From assembly GCF_000418325.1 (NCBI RefSeq), contig NC_021658.1:12938501-13002500 (forward strand): a stretch of 64,000 bases of DNA, written 5' to 3'. Under the pieces are notes generated by a model. That model was given only the letters and a program-made list of their open reading frames with translations, searched no databases and was not told where the DNA came from. A program made the translations under genes and the position numbers. This document shows, piece by piece, positions 19,814 to 28,922 of the stretch. This DNA comes from Sorangium cellulosum So0157-2. GTDB lineage: Bacteria > Myxococcota_A > Polyangia > Polyangiales > Polyangiaceae. The stretch's first letter is position 1. The number at the start of each line of letters is the position of its first letter.

Positions 19814-20497
19814 TCAGGCGCCCGCTCCGGCCTCTCCGCCCGCGGCTCCGGCGGCCGCTCCGGTCACCGCGTCAGTCACCGCTCCAGCGGCCTCGGCGCC
19901 CTGCTTCCGGGCGTGCTCCCTGCGCCAGATCGCGCGCAGCTCCTCGAGCGCGGCGGGGTTGTCGCGCATCGCGCGCTCGCGGGCCTCGCGGGCGTGCGGC
20001 CCGTACTCGCCGACAGGCACCTCGCCGAGGTCCTTCGGCGCCTTGTACAGCGGGACCAGCCCCTCCGGGATGAAGCGGAAGGTGAGGTGGTCGAGCGTCG
20101 GCGCCGCCCCCTCGAACTCGCGCGTGTGGCGGATCGCGCCGGTCGACTCGGTCTTGCACGCCTCGACGCAGAGGCCGCAGTACATGCACTTGCCCATGTC
20201 GATGTCGAAGCGGCTCATCGCCTGCTTCTTCGTCGCCGGATCCTTCTCCAGGTCGATGGCGATGCACTCGATGGGGCACGCGCGCTCGCAGCGCTTGCAG
20301 CCGGTGCAGATGTCCATCTGCACCTCGAGGAAGCCGCGGTACCGCGGCGGGAGCATCTCGCTCACGGGTCGGTCCGTCTTGTCCGGATACTGGACGGTGA
20401 TGGGCTCCCGGAACAGATGGGAGAACGTGACGGCCATCCCTTCCAGGATGGTGCTGGCCGCGGTGGAGATGCTCTTGATGTACTGGGCGAGATCCAT
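19814..20497 (-). CDS. nuoI: NADH-quinone oxidoreductase subunit I
   Basis: A 227-residue ferredoxin-like subunit holding two 4Fe-4S clusters (N6a/N6b). First cluster ligands are C64, C67, C70 and C74 (CTGCKRCERACP). Second are C104, C107, C110 and C114 (CMYCGLCVEACK), where the usual Pro after the fourth Cys is Lys115; ligands themselves are intact. Start is the ATG at 20497, with GGAGAGG ~9 nt upstream; a longer ORF to 20560 lacks support. The C-terminus has an Ala/Gly-rich tail of ~30 residues not usual for NuoI. Confidence 0.94.
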   Translation of the reverse strand: MDLAQYIKSISTAASTILEGMAVTFSHLFREPITVQYPDKTDRPVSEMLPPRYRGFLEVQMDICTGCKRCERACPIECIAIDLEKDPATKKQAMSRFDIDMGKCMYCGLCVEACKTESTGAIRHTREFEGAAPTLDHLTFRFIPEGLVPLYKAPKDLGEVPVGEYGPHAREARERAMRDNPAALEELRAIWRREHARKQGAEAAGAVTDAVTGAAAGAAGGEAGAGA

Positions 20498-20782
20498 GGC
20501 CGGTGCCTCTCCGGGACCTGACGCGCTCGGGCATACCCCCGAAGGAGCGAGGCGCCACACCGACCAGGATAGCAGACGCGCCCTCCTCGATTGCGTCCGG
20601 GCGTAGAGCCAGGCCGTCCGCCGCCGTCCGCGCCGGGTTTACGCCGGGCCGGCGCGGCGTCGCGCCGACGGCCGCGGCCGATCGGCGCCGCGCCGGTCGG
20701 GAAGCCGCGGAGAGCGCGGCGTCCGCGGCGGACCCGTCCTCTCCTGTTGACGCGCCCCCCGGGTGGCGATCATGGTCCTCGA

Positions 20783-21688
20783 ATGACGCAGCTCCCCTTG
20801 TCGGGAACGTTCACCGCCCTGGTCACGCCGTTCACCCCTGATGGCGAAGCCGTCGATTTCGAGGCGCTCACCGCGCTCGTCGAGGCCCAGATCGCGGGCG
20901 GCGTCAGCGGGCTCGTGCCGTGCGGGACCACGGGCGAGTCGCCGACCCTGAGCGAAGCGGAGACGACCGCGGTCATCCGGCGCGTGGTCGAGGCGGCGCG
21001 CGGCCGCGTGCCGGTGATCGCGGGGACGGGCTCGTTCTCGACGAAGAAGGCGATCGAGGCCTCGCGCGCCGCGCTCGCCGCCGGCGCGGAGGGCGTGATG
21101 ATCGTGATGCCGTACTACAGCAAGCCCTCGCAGGACGGGCTCCGCGAGCACACGTTGGCCGTGGCCAAGGCCGTCGCGGGCCCGGTCGTGCTCTACAACA
21201 TCCCGGGGCGAACGGTGGTCGACCTCTCCGCCGAGACGACCGAGCGCATCTGCGCCGCCGCGCCCAACGTCGTCGCCATCAAGGACGCCACGGGCAACGT
21301 GCTCCGCTGCCAGGAGCTGGTGCGGCGCCTCGGCGATCGGCTCACGGTCCTGTGCGGCGACGACGCGCTGACGCTCGCGATGATGGCGCTCGGCGCGCAG
21401 GGCGTCATCAGCGTCACGTCGAACGTGCTGCCGCGCGAGACGAGCGCGGTGACCCGGCGGTTCTTGGCCGGCGACCTCGCGGGCGCGCGGGCGGCGCACC
21501 TCGCGCTGCTGGAGATCCACGGGCTCATGTTCGTCGAGCCGAACCCCTCCCCGGCGAAGGCGGCGCTGGCCGCCCTGGGCCGCATGAGCGCCGCCGTCCG
21601 GCTGCCCCTCGCGCCGGCCGGCGAGGCGACCCGGCAGCAGATCGGCGAGGCGATGAAGCGGCTCGAGGCGAGGCGCGAGGCGACGTGA
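20783..21688 (+). CDS. dapA: 4-hydroxy-tetrahydrodipicolinate synthase
   Basis: A 301-residue TIM-barrel aldolase of the lysine/diaminopimelate pathway, condensing pyruvate with aspartate semialdehyde. The Schiff-base lysine is K167 (VVAIKDATG) and the catalytic tyrosine is Y138 (VVLYNIPGRT); the substrate motif GTTGESPTLS lies at residues 48-57. The start at ATG 20783 gives the standard N-terminus (FTALVTPFTPDG). dapB follows after ~70 bp, giving a dapA-dapB pair for cell-wall and lysine synthesis. It is divergent from nuoI. Confidence 0.96.
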   Translation: MTQLPLSGTFTALVTPFTPDGEAVDFEALTALVEAQIAGGVSGLVPCGTTGESPTLSEAETTAVIRRVVEAARGRVPVIAGTGSFSTKKAIEASRAALAAGAEGVMIVMPYYSKPSQDGLREHTLAVAKAVAGPVVLYNIPGRTVVDLSAETTERICAAAPNVVAIKDATGNVLRCQELVRRLGDRLTVLCGDDALTLAMMALGAQGVISVTSNVLPRETSAVTRRFLAGDLAGARAAHLALLEIHGLMFVEPNPSPAKAALAALGRMSAAVRLPLAPAGEATRQQIGEAMKRLEARREAT

Positions 21689-21759
21689 AGTCCAACGGCG
21701 ATCATCGAGGCGTACCGATGGGCGCGCTCCTGGGAACCGGTCAGGGAGAAGAGGCCCGC

Positions 21760-22569
21760 TTGCTGAAGGTCGCGATCCACGGCGCGAGCGGCAAGATGGG
21801 GCAGGCGATCGTCCGGCTCGCCGCGAACGAGCGCGCGCAGGTCGTGGGCGCGATCGTGTCGCGCGGCTCCTCCCGCATCGGCCGCGACGTCGGCGAGCTC
21901 GCGGGGACGGGCACCATCGGCGTCGCGATGAGCGACGACACCAGCGCCGGGCTGCTCGGCGCGGACGTGGTCATCGATTTCTCGCGGCCCGAGGCGCTCC
22001 CCCGGCTCCTGCACCTCGCGATGCGGGCCAAGGTCGCGGTGGTCAGCGGCACGACGCGCCTCGACGGCACGTGCGAGCGGCTGCTCGAGGAGACGGCGCA
22101 GCACGTCCCGGTCCTCTGGTCGCCGAACACGAGCATCGGCATCCACGTGCTCGCGGAGATCGCGGCGAGCGCGGCGCGCCGGCTCGGGCCCGGCTACGAC
22201 GTCGAGATCGTCGAGGTGCACCACCGGGCCAAGGTGGACGCCCCGAGCGGCACGGCCGTGCGGCTCGCCGAGGCGCTGCGCGAGGCCCGCGGCGGCGCCG
22301 GCGAAGGGGCCGCGGCGCTCGCCGACGTGCACGGCCGCGAGGGCAACGTCGGCCCCCGCAAGGCGAATGAGCTCGGGATCTTCGCCGTGCGCGGCGGCGA
22401 CGTCATCGGCGACCACACGGTGCACCTGCTCGGCCCCGGCGAGCGCCTCGAGCTCACGCACCGCGCCACGAGCCGCGATCTCTTCGCGCGCGGCGCGCTG
22501 CGCGCTGCGTGGCACCTGCACGGCAAGCCGCCGGGCCGATACACGATGGCCGACGTGATCGGGGGCTGA
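21760..22569 (+). CDS. dapB: 4-hydroxy-tetrahydrodipicolinate reductase
   Basis: Reduces the DapA product in lysine/diaminopimelate synthesis. The nucleotide-binding motif VAIHGASGKMG lies at the N-terminus and the substrate motif HHRAKVDAPSGTA is intact. I choose TTG 21760 because GGAGAAGAGG lies just upstream and DapB proteins normally begin two or three residues before the glycine motif; an ATG at 21718 in the same frame, also with a GAGG, would add 14 residues. Final length of 269 residues matches the family. Confidence 0.94.
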   Translation: MLKVAIHGASGKMGQAIVRLAANERAQVVGAIVSRGSSRIGRDVGELAGTGTIGVAMSDDTSAGLLGADVVIDFSRPEALPRLLHLAMRAKVAVVSGTTRLDGTCERLLEETAQHVPVLWSPNTSIGIHVLAEIAASAARRLGPGYDVEIVEVHHRAKVDAPSGTAVRLAEALREARGGAGEGAAALADVHGREGNVGPRKANELGIFAVRGGDVIGDHTVHLLGPGERLELTHRATSRDLFARGALRAAWHLHGKPPGRYTMADVIGG

Positions 22570-22673
22570 GGCGGCGGCGCCGGGCGAAGGACCGGCGATC
22601 GGCGATCGGGCGCGCCGCGCGGACAGCACAATGTGGTCAGCGGCGGGCCGCCGCACTAGGCTGCGGCGCTCGT

Positions 22674-24950
22674 ATGGAGACGCTCGCTGCGCGGGTCGCA
22701 CGTGCCGGTCCTTTGCCGGACAGGGACGCGGTGGGCTGGGTCGTCCGTCTGGCGAAGCGGATCGAGAGCCTGCACGGGCGCGGGACCGTGCACGGCCGCC
22801 TGTCGGCCGCGTGCGTGATCGTCGAGGACGAGCGGTGCACGTCGCGGGGGTGGCTCTCCGATCCGCTCGCGACGCCGGCCTTCGTGGGCTACCGCTCGCC
22901 GGAGCGCGCGGCGGGCGAGGGACCGTCGCGCCGGGACGACACGTGGGCGCTCGCGGTCACCCTGTACGTGGCGCTCTCGGGGAAGCTCCCCTTCCCGGCC
23001 GAGAGCGACGGGGAGCTCCGCCGCAGGCAGAGCGCCGGCGATGCGCCGCGGGTGACGCCGCCGGGGGCTGCGGGCGACGCGCTGTGGCGCGTCCTCGAGC
23101 AGGCGCTCGCGCGCGACGCGAAGCGACGGATCGTCGAGGTGGCGGCGCTGCGTCGCGCGCTGGAGGCGGCGCGGCCGAGCGACGGCCTGGGGGAGCTGCC
23201 GCCGCTCGACGAGCACGCGGTCGCGGAGCCGGCGAGGACCGTGCCGGCGCCGCGACCGTCGAACAGCGGCCTGCGGGGCGCGTCGAGCTCGCAGCCGCCG
23301 CCGCGCAGGAGCTCGCCGCCGCGCGAGAGCTCGCCGCCTCGTGAGAGCTCGCCGCCCCGTGAGAGCTCGCCGCCTCGCAGGAGCTCGCCGCCCCGCGAGA
23401 GCTCACCGCCGCGTGAGAGCTCGCCGCCCCGTGAGAGCTCGCCGCCGCGCTGGAGCTCCAGCTCGCAGCCGCCACGCGGGAGCTCGCCGCCCCGCGGCCA
23501 CACGAGCTCGCTGCCGCCCGGCACTGCGAGCTCCACGGCGCGCCGGACGCCGTTGCCGCTCCACGGGCTCGCGGCCCTCGGTCTCCGGTCGACGGGCGCG
23601 CCGACCACCCCGGTCCCCGAGGCGCCAGAGCGCCGCTCGACGGCGCCGGCGGTCTCGCCTGCCGCACCGCCGGGGCACGCCGACGCCCCGAGGGCGGACG
23701 CCTCCAGCGGCCCGCCCGAGGCGGCTGTCGCGGCCGCGCCGCCGGAGCAGCCGCCCCTCCCGCCCAGCGCGGTGGAGCAGCCCTCCCTTGCCCTCGCACC
23801 GGCGGAGCAGCCGCCCCGTTCGCCCGCGCCCGCGGAGCGGCCGCCCCTCCCGCCCAGCGCGGTGGAGCAGCCCTCCCTTGCCCTCGCACCGGCGGAGCAG
23901 CCGCCCCTTTCGCCCGCGCCCGCGGAGCGGCCGCCCCTCGCGCCGGTGCCGCTCGTCACCGCAAACGAACCGGCGAGCCGGCGGCCTAGCCGCGCTCGGC
24001 CCGCGCGCGTCGACGGCGATCTGCCCCCGGCTCCGTCCGCGCTGGCGACCGACGGCGCCGCCGCGCACGTCGGCGCGCCCGATGCGCCGCGCACCCCGGC
24101 GCCCGATCGGGGCGCACGCGGCAGCGCGCCCTCCGCGGCGCGCCGCGTGGCCGTGCTGGTCCTGTACGCCGTGGTCTTCGCGGGCGCCGCAGCGGCGGCC
24201 TGGTTCTGGATGCGCCGCCGCGATCCCGCGCCGACGCCGCCGTCCCTCCCCGCCTTGTCTGCCGGCTCGGACGCCGCTCCCGCCGCCTGCGCCGCCCCCG
24301 CGGCGCCGAGCGCCCCGGCGGCCGAGGACGCCGCCGTCTCGGGCGACGCGGCCGCGGCGGCGCCGGTGGACGCCGGCGCGGCGAGCGCAACGCCGGACGC
24401 CGCGGCGAGCGCAGCGCTGGACGCCGCGGCCACGGCGGCCTTCGCCGCCTGCGCGATGCCGATCTTTCCGGGCAAGGGCGTCGACGCCGCGACCGCGGGC
24501 CAGCTGGCGTTCCTCTGCACCGAGGTCGACCCGATGAAGGGCGTCGCGGCGCTCAAGGGCCACCTCGCCAGGGCCGCCGGGCCCGAGGGGATCTCGGACG
24601 CGACGAAGGAATGGGGCGTGCTCGGCTGGTACGACATGGCGGCGCTCGCCGCCCTGCGCGCCCGCTGCTGCCATGCCCCGCCGCCCCTCGCGCTGCCCCG
24701 CGCGCCGGAGGGCTGCCTCCCGCTCGACGAGGCGCTGAACGACCTCGGCGCGGCCGTCGCGCCCGCGTCTGCGCCGGACGATCGGGCCGTCGCGAGGGCG
24801 TCCCGCCGGTACACGCGGGCAGCCCAGTGCGTCGTGCGCGTCGGCGCGGCGACCTGGTACGGACGCAAGAGCAAGCCGAACGGAGGCGAGGCGAGCGCCT
24901 TCAAGAAGGTGCTCTCGCGCGCGCTCCAGCAAACGGCGCAGGCCCGCTGA
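22674..24950 (+). CDS. Membrane-anchored Ser/Thr pseudokinase with SSPPRE repeats
   Basis: A 758-residue protein. Residues ~10-165 resemble only the C-lobe of a PknB kinase: RIESLHGRGTVHGRLSAAC replaces the HRDLKPxN loop (HGR, no catalytic Asp), the DFG is missing, while GYRSPERA and DDTWALAVTLYVALSGKLPF match the APE and F-helix regions. The glycine loop and ATP lysine are absent. A repeat region follows (SSPPRE units, then a 30-residue duplication), then a TM helix (VAVLVLYAVVFAGAAAAAWF) near residue 500 and an exported C-terminal domain with CCHAPPPL. Probably a binding/scaffold protein rather than an enzyme. Confidence 0.8.
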   Translation: METLAARVARAGPLPDRDAVGWVVRLAKRIESLHGRGTVHGRLSAACVIVEDERCTSRGWLSDPLATPAFVGYRSPERAAGEGPSRRDDTWALAVTLYVALSGKLPFPAESDGELRRRQSAGDAPRVTPPGAAGDALWRVLEQALARDAKRRIVEVAALRRALEAARPSDGLGELPPLDEHAVAEPARTVPAPRPSNSGLRGASSSQPPPRRSSPPRESSPPRESSPPRESSPPRRSSPPRESSPPRESSPPRESSPPRWSSSSQPPRGSSPPRGHTSSLPPGTASSTARRTPLPLHGLAALGLRSTGAPTTPVPEAPERRSTAPAVSPAAPPGHADAPRADASSGPPEAAVAAAPPEQPPLPPSAVEQPSLALAPAEQPPRSPAPAERPPLPPSAVEQPSLALAPAEQPPLSPAPAERPPLAPVPLVTANEPASRRPSRARPARVDGDLPPAPSALATDGAAAHVGAPDAPRTPAPDRGARGSAPSAARRVAVLVLYAVVFAGAAAAAWFWMRRRDPAPTPPSLPALSAGSDAAPAACAAPAAPSAPAAEDAAVSGDAAAAAPVDAGAASATPDAAASAALDAAATAAFAACAMPIFPGKGVDAATAGQLAFLCTEVDPMKGVAALKGHLARAAGPEGISDATKEWGVLGWYDMAALAALRARCCHAPPPLALPRAPEGCLPLDEALNDLGAAVAPASAPDDRAVARASRRYTRAAQCVVRVGAATWYGRKSKPNGGEASAFKKVLSRALQQTAQAR
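23310..23453 (+). repeat. Eight tandem 18-bp units encoding SSPPRE
   Basis: AGCTCGCCGCC recurs exactly every 18 bp at 23310, 23328, 23346, 23364, 23382, (23400 with one change), 23418 and 23436, with a partial ninth at 23454. The units encode SSPPRE/SSPPRR in the linker of the pseudokinase. Variation is mostly at third codon positions, so the peptide is under selection or the array is old. Confidence 0.9.
23751..23930 (+). repeat. Two tandem 90-bp units in the pseudokinase linker
   Basis: Units 23751-23840 and 23841-23930 are almost identical, differing at G23818 versus T23908. They encode a 30-residue proline-rich repeat beginning PPLPPSAVEQPSLALAPAEQ. Near-identity at the DNA level indicates a recent duplication. 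Confidence 0.9.
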
Positions 24951-25094
24951 GCCGCGCCATCGGAGTCGAGAGGCGTCGAGGCGCGTCGAGGCGCGTCGGG
25001 GGCGCGCTCCGGGCAGGCGCGCCGCGCGGCCAGGCTTCGAACGCCGTGCGCAGCACGGGCGGGCCGCGCGCAGCGGGGACGGCCCCGCGCGCGG

Positions 25095-25119
25095 CTAGGC
25101 TAGGCTAGGCTAGGCTGGG
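25095..25119. repeat. CTAGG pentanucleotide repeat
   Basis: Four perfect CTAGG units plus one CTGGG lie between the pseudokinase and glyS. The surrounding 24951-25232 also has imperfect GTCGAGGCGC repeats at 24968-24996 and no gene that I can support. Confidence 0.85.
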
Positions 25120-25232
25120 CCATGCGAGGCTGGCCGGCGGCTGGCGGCCGGCCACTGGCCCGGCGCGCAGCGCTGCCTGGTCGCTCGACCGCCTCGCCGG
25201 ACGGGCGGTTCTGGGGTAGCGTCCGCGGTCCC

Positions 25233-27332
25233 ATGTCCAACGAAGCGAGCGATCTCCTGCTCGAAATCGGCGTCGAGGAGCTCCCCTCGTCGTTTGTCGA
25301 GGCCGCGCTCCGCGCGCTCCCGGATCTCGCAACGAAGCGCCTCGCGGAGCTCCGGCTCCGCCACGGCGCGATGCGCGCGCTCGGCACCCCGCGGCGCCTC
25401 GCGCTGCTCGTCTCCGGGGTCGCGGCGCGCCAGCCCGACCTCGAGGAGGAGGTCACCGGCCCGCCGGTCAAGGCGGCCTTCAAGGACGGCGCGCCCACCA
25501 AGGCGGCCGAGGCGTTCGCGCAGAAGCTCGGGTGCGCCGTCGCCGATCTGCGCCGCGTCGAGGGGCCGAAGGGCGAGTACCTCGCGGGCACGCGGCGCGA
25601 GGCCGGCAGGCCCGCGGCCGAGCTCCTCCCGGAGGTCCTGGCCTCGCTCGTCGCGGCCATCCCGTTCCGCAAATCGATGCGCTGGGGGCAGGGCGAGTTC
25701 GCGTTCGGCCGCCCCATCCAGTGGCTCGTCGCGCTCTCCGGCGCCGACGTCATCCCCGTCGAGATCGCCGGCGTCCGCAGCGGCCGCACGAGCCGCGGCC
25801 ACCGCTTCCTCGCGCCGGGCGAGATCGCCCTCGGCGCGGCCAAGGACTACGTCGAGGCGATGCGCGCGGCGCACGTGATCGTCGACCCCGGCGAGCGCGC
25901 GCGCCTGATGCGCGAGCGCCTGCTCGCCGCCGCGCGGGACGCCGGCGGTGCGCTCATCGAGGACGACTTCCTGATCGGCGAGAACCTGTCCCTCGTGGAG
26001 GAGCCGCACGTCATCATCGGCAGCTTCGAGGAGCGGTTCCTCGAGCTGCCGGAGCGGGTGATCCTCGAGGTCGCGCGCGGGCACCAGCGCTACTTCGGCG
26101 TCCGCGACGCGAAGACGGGCGCGCTGCTCCCGAAGTACCTCGCGGTCGTCAACACCGCGGAGGCGCCCGAGAAGATCAAGAGCGGCAACGACAAGACGAT
26201 GCGCGCGCGCCTCTCGGACGCGCAGTTCTTCTACCGGGAGGACGTCAAGCTCCCGCTCGCCAGCCGGCGCGAGAAGCTCGGCGGCATCGTGTTCCAGAAG
26301 CGGCTCGGCAGCGTGCTCGCGAAGGCCGAGCGCGTCGAGCGGCTCGCCCGCGAGCTCGGCCTGCTGCTGATGCTGCCCGAGCCGACGCTCGTGGCGGCCG
26401 CCTCGGGGGCGCACCTCGCGAAGTGCGACCTCGTGGCGCTGATGGTCGGCGAGTTCCCCGAGCTCCAGGGCGAGATGGGCCGCGCCTACGCGCTCGCCCA
26501 GGGGGTCAGCCCCGAGGTCGCCGACGTGATCCGCGATCACTACCTGCCGAAGGGCGCCGCGGACGCGACCGCGCCGACGCACGCCGGCGCGCTGGTCGCG
26601 ATCGCCGATCGGCTCGACACGCTCGTCGGCTGCTTCGCGATCGGGCTCATCCCCACGAGCACGGCCGATCCGTACGGGCTCCGCCGCGCCTGCCTCGGCG
26701 TGCTGCGCACGCTCCTGGATCGCGACCTCGATCTGCGCCTCGGCGCCGCCTTCAGCGCCGCGTACGACGGCTACGCCGGCGTGAAGCTCGACGCCTCGCG
26801 CGAGCACCTCGCGGCGCGCCTCGGCGAGTTCTTCGCCGAGCGGCTGCGCGGCCTGCTCTCCGATCGGCTCCCGCAGGACGCGGTCCTCGCGTGCCTCCCC
26901 GTCGCCGCGGGTCGCCCGATCGATCTCCGGGCGCGCGTGCGCGCGATCGACGCGCTCAGCCCCGAGGTCCGCGCCCGGGTCGGCGAGGTCTTCAAGCGGG
27001 CGACCAACATCGCCGACAAGGCGCCGCCCGGCGAGCCGGTCGCGCCGTTCGGCCAGGACGTGCACGCGAGCGAGACCGCGCTCTTCGCGGGCTACCTCAA
27101 GCTGCGCGAGCAGATCGCGGCGGACGTCCGGAGCGGCGCGTACGACTCCGCCTTCAAGGCGGTGGCGGACTTCGCGCCGCTCCTGCACCAGTACTTCATC
27201 GACGTGTTCGTGATGACCGACGACGCGGCCGTGCGCGACAACCGCCTGCGGCTGATGCGCGCCCTGTCGGAGACCTGCGCGAGCCTGGCGAAGCTCGAGC
27301 TGCTCGGCGAGGCGCCGCGCGCGGCGTCCTAG
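25233..27332 (+). CDS. glyS: Glycyl-tRNA synthetase beta subunit
   Basis: A 699-residue GlyS, the tRNA-recognising subunit of the heterotetrameric glycyl-tRNA synthetase. The N-terminal LLLEIGVEELPS and later VARGHQRYFGV, ALADR-type region (IADRLDTLVGCFAIGLIPTSTADPYGLRR, read in parts) are diagnostic. The ATG at 25233 gives the standard N-terminus; an in-frame ATG at 25122 would add non-conserved residues. The partner glyQ, usually immediately upstream, is absent from the window, so the alpha subunit must be encoded elsewhere. Confidence 0.96.
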   Translation: MSNEASDLLLEIGVEELPSSFVEAALRALPDLATKRLAELRLRHGAMRALGTPRRLALLVSGVAARQPDLEEEVTGPPVKAAFKDGAPTKAAEAFAQKLGCAVADLRRVEGPKGEYLAGTRREAGRPAAELLPEVLASLVAAIPFRKSMRWGQGEFAFGRPIQWLVALSGADVIPVEIAGVRSGRTSRGHRFLAPGEIALGAAKDYVEAMRAAHVIVDPGERARLMRERLLAAARDAGGALIEDDFLIGENLSLVEEPHVIIGSFEERFLELPERVILEVARGHQRYFGVRDAKTGALLPKYLAVVNTAEAPEKIKSGNDKTMRARLSDAQFFYREDVKLPLASRREKLGGIVFQKRLGSVLAKAERVERLARELGLLLMLPEPTLVAAASGAHLAKCDLVALMVGEFPELQGEMGRAYALAQGVSPEVADVIRDHYLPKGAADATAPTHAGALVAIADRLDTLVGCFAIGLIPTSTADPYGLRRACLGVLRTLLDRDLDLRLGAAFSAAYDGYAGVKLDASREHLAARLGEFFAERLRGLLSDRLPQDAVLACLPVAAGRPIDLRARVRAIDALSPEVRARVGEVFKRATNIADKAPPGEPVAPFGQDVHASETALFAGYLKLREQIAADVRSGAYDSAFKAVADFAPLLHQYFIDVFVMTDDAAVRDNRLRLMRALSETCASLAKLELLGEAPRAAS

Positions 27333-27386
27333 CTCCGCCCGGGCCGAGCGCCGCCCGAGCGCCGCCAGCCCGGGCGGCGCGCCGTC

Positions 27387-27412
27387 CGGCCGGCGAGCCT
27401 CCTCGCCGGCCG
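27387..27412. terminator. Bidirectional hairpin between glyS and the SDR gene
   Basis: A perfect 11-bp inverted repeat (CGGCCGGCGAG / CTCGCCGGCCG) with a CCTC loop lies between convergent genes. Confidence 0.6.
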
Positions 27413-27455
27413 CGCCGCCGCGTGCAGGGCAGCGGCGGCGACCGCCACGGCGCTC

Positions 27456-28196
27456 TCAGGCCGCGAAGCCGCCGTCGACCGCGATCGTCGCGCCGGTGAT
27501 GAAGCGCCCGCTCTCTCCGGCGAGGTGAGCGACCGTGGCGGCGATATCGTCGCCGGTGCCGTAGTGGCCGACGGCGAGCTGGCTCCGCTGCTCGTCCGCG
27601 CCCGGGCCGCTGGCCGGGTTCATGTCGGTGTCGATCGGGCCCGGCTGAACGAGGTTGGCGGTGATGCCGCGCTGCCCGAGGTCGCGGGCGAGCCCCTTGG
27701 TGAGGCCCACCAGCGCCGCCTTGCTCATCGAATACAGGGTGATGCCCGGCCCCGGCACCCGGTCGGCCAGGCAGCTGCCGATGCTGATGATTCGCCCGCC
27801 CGCGCCCATGTGCCGCGCCGCGGCCTGGGCGGCGAGGAACGAGGCCCGCACGTGGATCGCCAGCGTCCGGTCCACCTGCTCGAGCGTCAGGGCCTCGAGC
27901 GGCCCCATGATGGCGATGCCGGCGTTGTTGACGAGGATGTCGATCCGACCGAGCTCGGCCACGGTCCGCTCGACCGCGTGGACGACCTGCGCCGGATCCG
28001 CGCTGTCCGACGCGATCGCCAGCCCCCGCCGACCCGCCGCCTCGACCTCGGCGACCACCGCGCGCCCCTTCTCCGGAGCGCTCACGTACGTCAGCGCCAC
28101 ATCCGCCCCGTCCCGCGCCAGCCGCTTGACGATCGCCGCGCCAATCCCGCGGCTGCCTCCGGTCACCAGCGCCACCTTGCCAACAAGCTGCGACAT
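27456..28196 (-). CDS. SDR-family oxidoreductase (3-oxoacyl-ACP-reductase-like)
   Basis: A 246-residue classical short-chain dehydrogenase: TGGSRGIG cofactor motif, NNAG strand motif, Ser-Tyr-Lys triad in SIGSC and YSMSK, and a C-terminal TGATIAVDGGF. The ATG at 28196 follows a GAGGTAGG ribosome-binding site; a longer ORF to 28259 would run into the regulatory region. It is divergent from a TetR regulator with a palindrome between them, so it is probably the regulator's target and induced by a small molecule. The substrate is unknown. Confidence 0.92.
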   Translation of the reverse strand: MSQLVGKVALVTGGSRGIGAAIVKRLARDGADVALTYVSAPEKGRAVVAEVEAAGRRGLAIASDSADPAQVVHAVERTVAELGRIDILVNNAGIAIMGPLEALTLEQVDRTLAIHVRASFLAAQAAARHMGAGGRIISIGSCLADRVPGPGITLYSMSKAALVGLTKGLARDLGQRGITANLVQPGPIDTDMNPASGPGADEQRSQLAVGHYGTGDDIAATVAHLAGESGRFITGATIAVDGGFAA

Positions 28197-28222
28197 GCCT
28201 ACCTCATTTCTGTGTCGACTAG

Positions 28223-28233
28223 TACAAATTGTA
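28223..28233. promoter_or_regulatory. Candidate TetR operator
   Basis: TACAA-A-TTGTA is a perfect inverted repeat around one central base, sitting in the 101-bp AT-rich gap between the divergent SDR and TetR genes. The flanks AG and TACT extend the symmetry loosely. The setting suggests the regulator binds here; this is inferred. Confidence 0.5.
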
Positions 28234-28297
28234 TACTTCGCTGGATGCCGGGAGGTCAACCGATTTATTTACCGATCGGCACAGAAAGGTCGTCGTG

Positions 28298-28915
28298 ATG
28301 GCCGGACGGGGGCGTCCGCGCAGCTTCGACCGGGCCGCTGCCTTGCGGCGGGCGATGGAGGTGTTCTGGGAGCGGGGCTACGAGGGCACGTCGCTCAGCG
28401 ATCTCACGGCCGCGATGGGCATCAACTCGCCGAGCCTGTATGCCGCGTTCGGCTGCAAGGAGGCGCTGTTTCGCGAGGCGGTGGCGCTCTACAACGAGGT
28501 CGAGGGCGCGGCGGCGGGCCGGGCGCTCCACGAGGAGCCGACGGCGCGCAGGGCGGTCGAGGCGATGCTGCGCAGCAACGTGGAGGGTTACGCGAGCCCG
28601 GGGAAGCCGAGCGGCTGCATGATCGTGCTCGCCGCGACGCTGGGCACGCCGGAGAGCGAGGGCGTGCGCAGCCACCTCGCCACGTGCCGGCGGGGCGCGC
28701 TCGACGAGCTCCAGCGGCGGCTGGATCGCGGCGTCGCCGAGGGCGATCTGCCGGCGGGCACCGACACGACGGCGCTCGCCGCCTTCTACACCACGGTGCT
28801 CCAGGGCCTCTCCATCCAGGCGCGCGACGGCGCCTCGCGCGAGGCGCTGGAGGCGATCGTCGACTGCGCCATGGCCGCCTGGGATGCGCTGGCGCGGCCG
28901 CGCGCTGCGGTCTGA
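28298..28915 (+). CDS. TetR/AcrR-family transcriptional regulator
   Basis: A 205-residue repressor-type protein with the N-terminal TetR helix-turn-helix ([29 protein letters not shown], read in parts, residues ~30-58). The C-terminal ligand domain resembles the group that regulates adjacent reductases (conserved GC-x-VLAATLG region). ATG 28298 is preceded by AAAGG; a longer ORF from 28229 crosses the operator and is unlikely. It most likely represses itself and the divergent SDR gene. Confidence 0.92.
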   Translation: MAGRGRPRSFDRAAALRRAMEVFWERGYEGTSLSDLTAAMGINSPSLYAAFGCKEALFREAVALYNEVEGAAAGRALHEEPTARRAVEAMLRSNVEGYASPGKPSGCMIVLAATLGTPESEGVRSHLATCRRGALDELQRRLDRGVAEGDLPAGTDTTALAAFYTTVLQGLSIQARDGASREALEAIVDCAMAAWDALARPRAAV

Positions 28916-28922
28916 GCGGGGT

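Noticed and set aside
23310-23453. Regularly spaced 18-bp repeats resembling a CRISPR-like array
   Set aside because: There are no unique spacers, the units are contiguous, and they encode SSPPRE in an intact gene.
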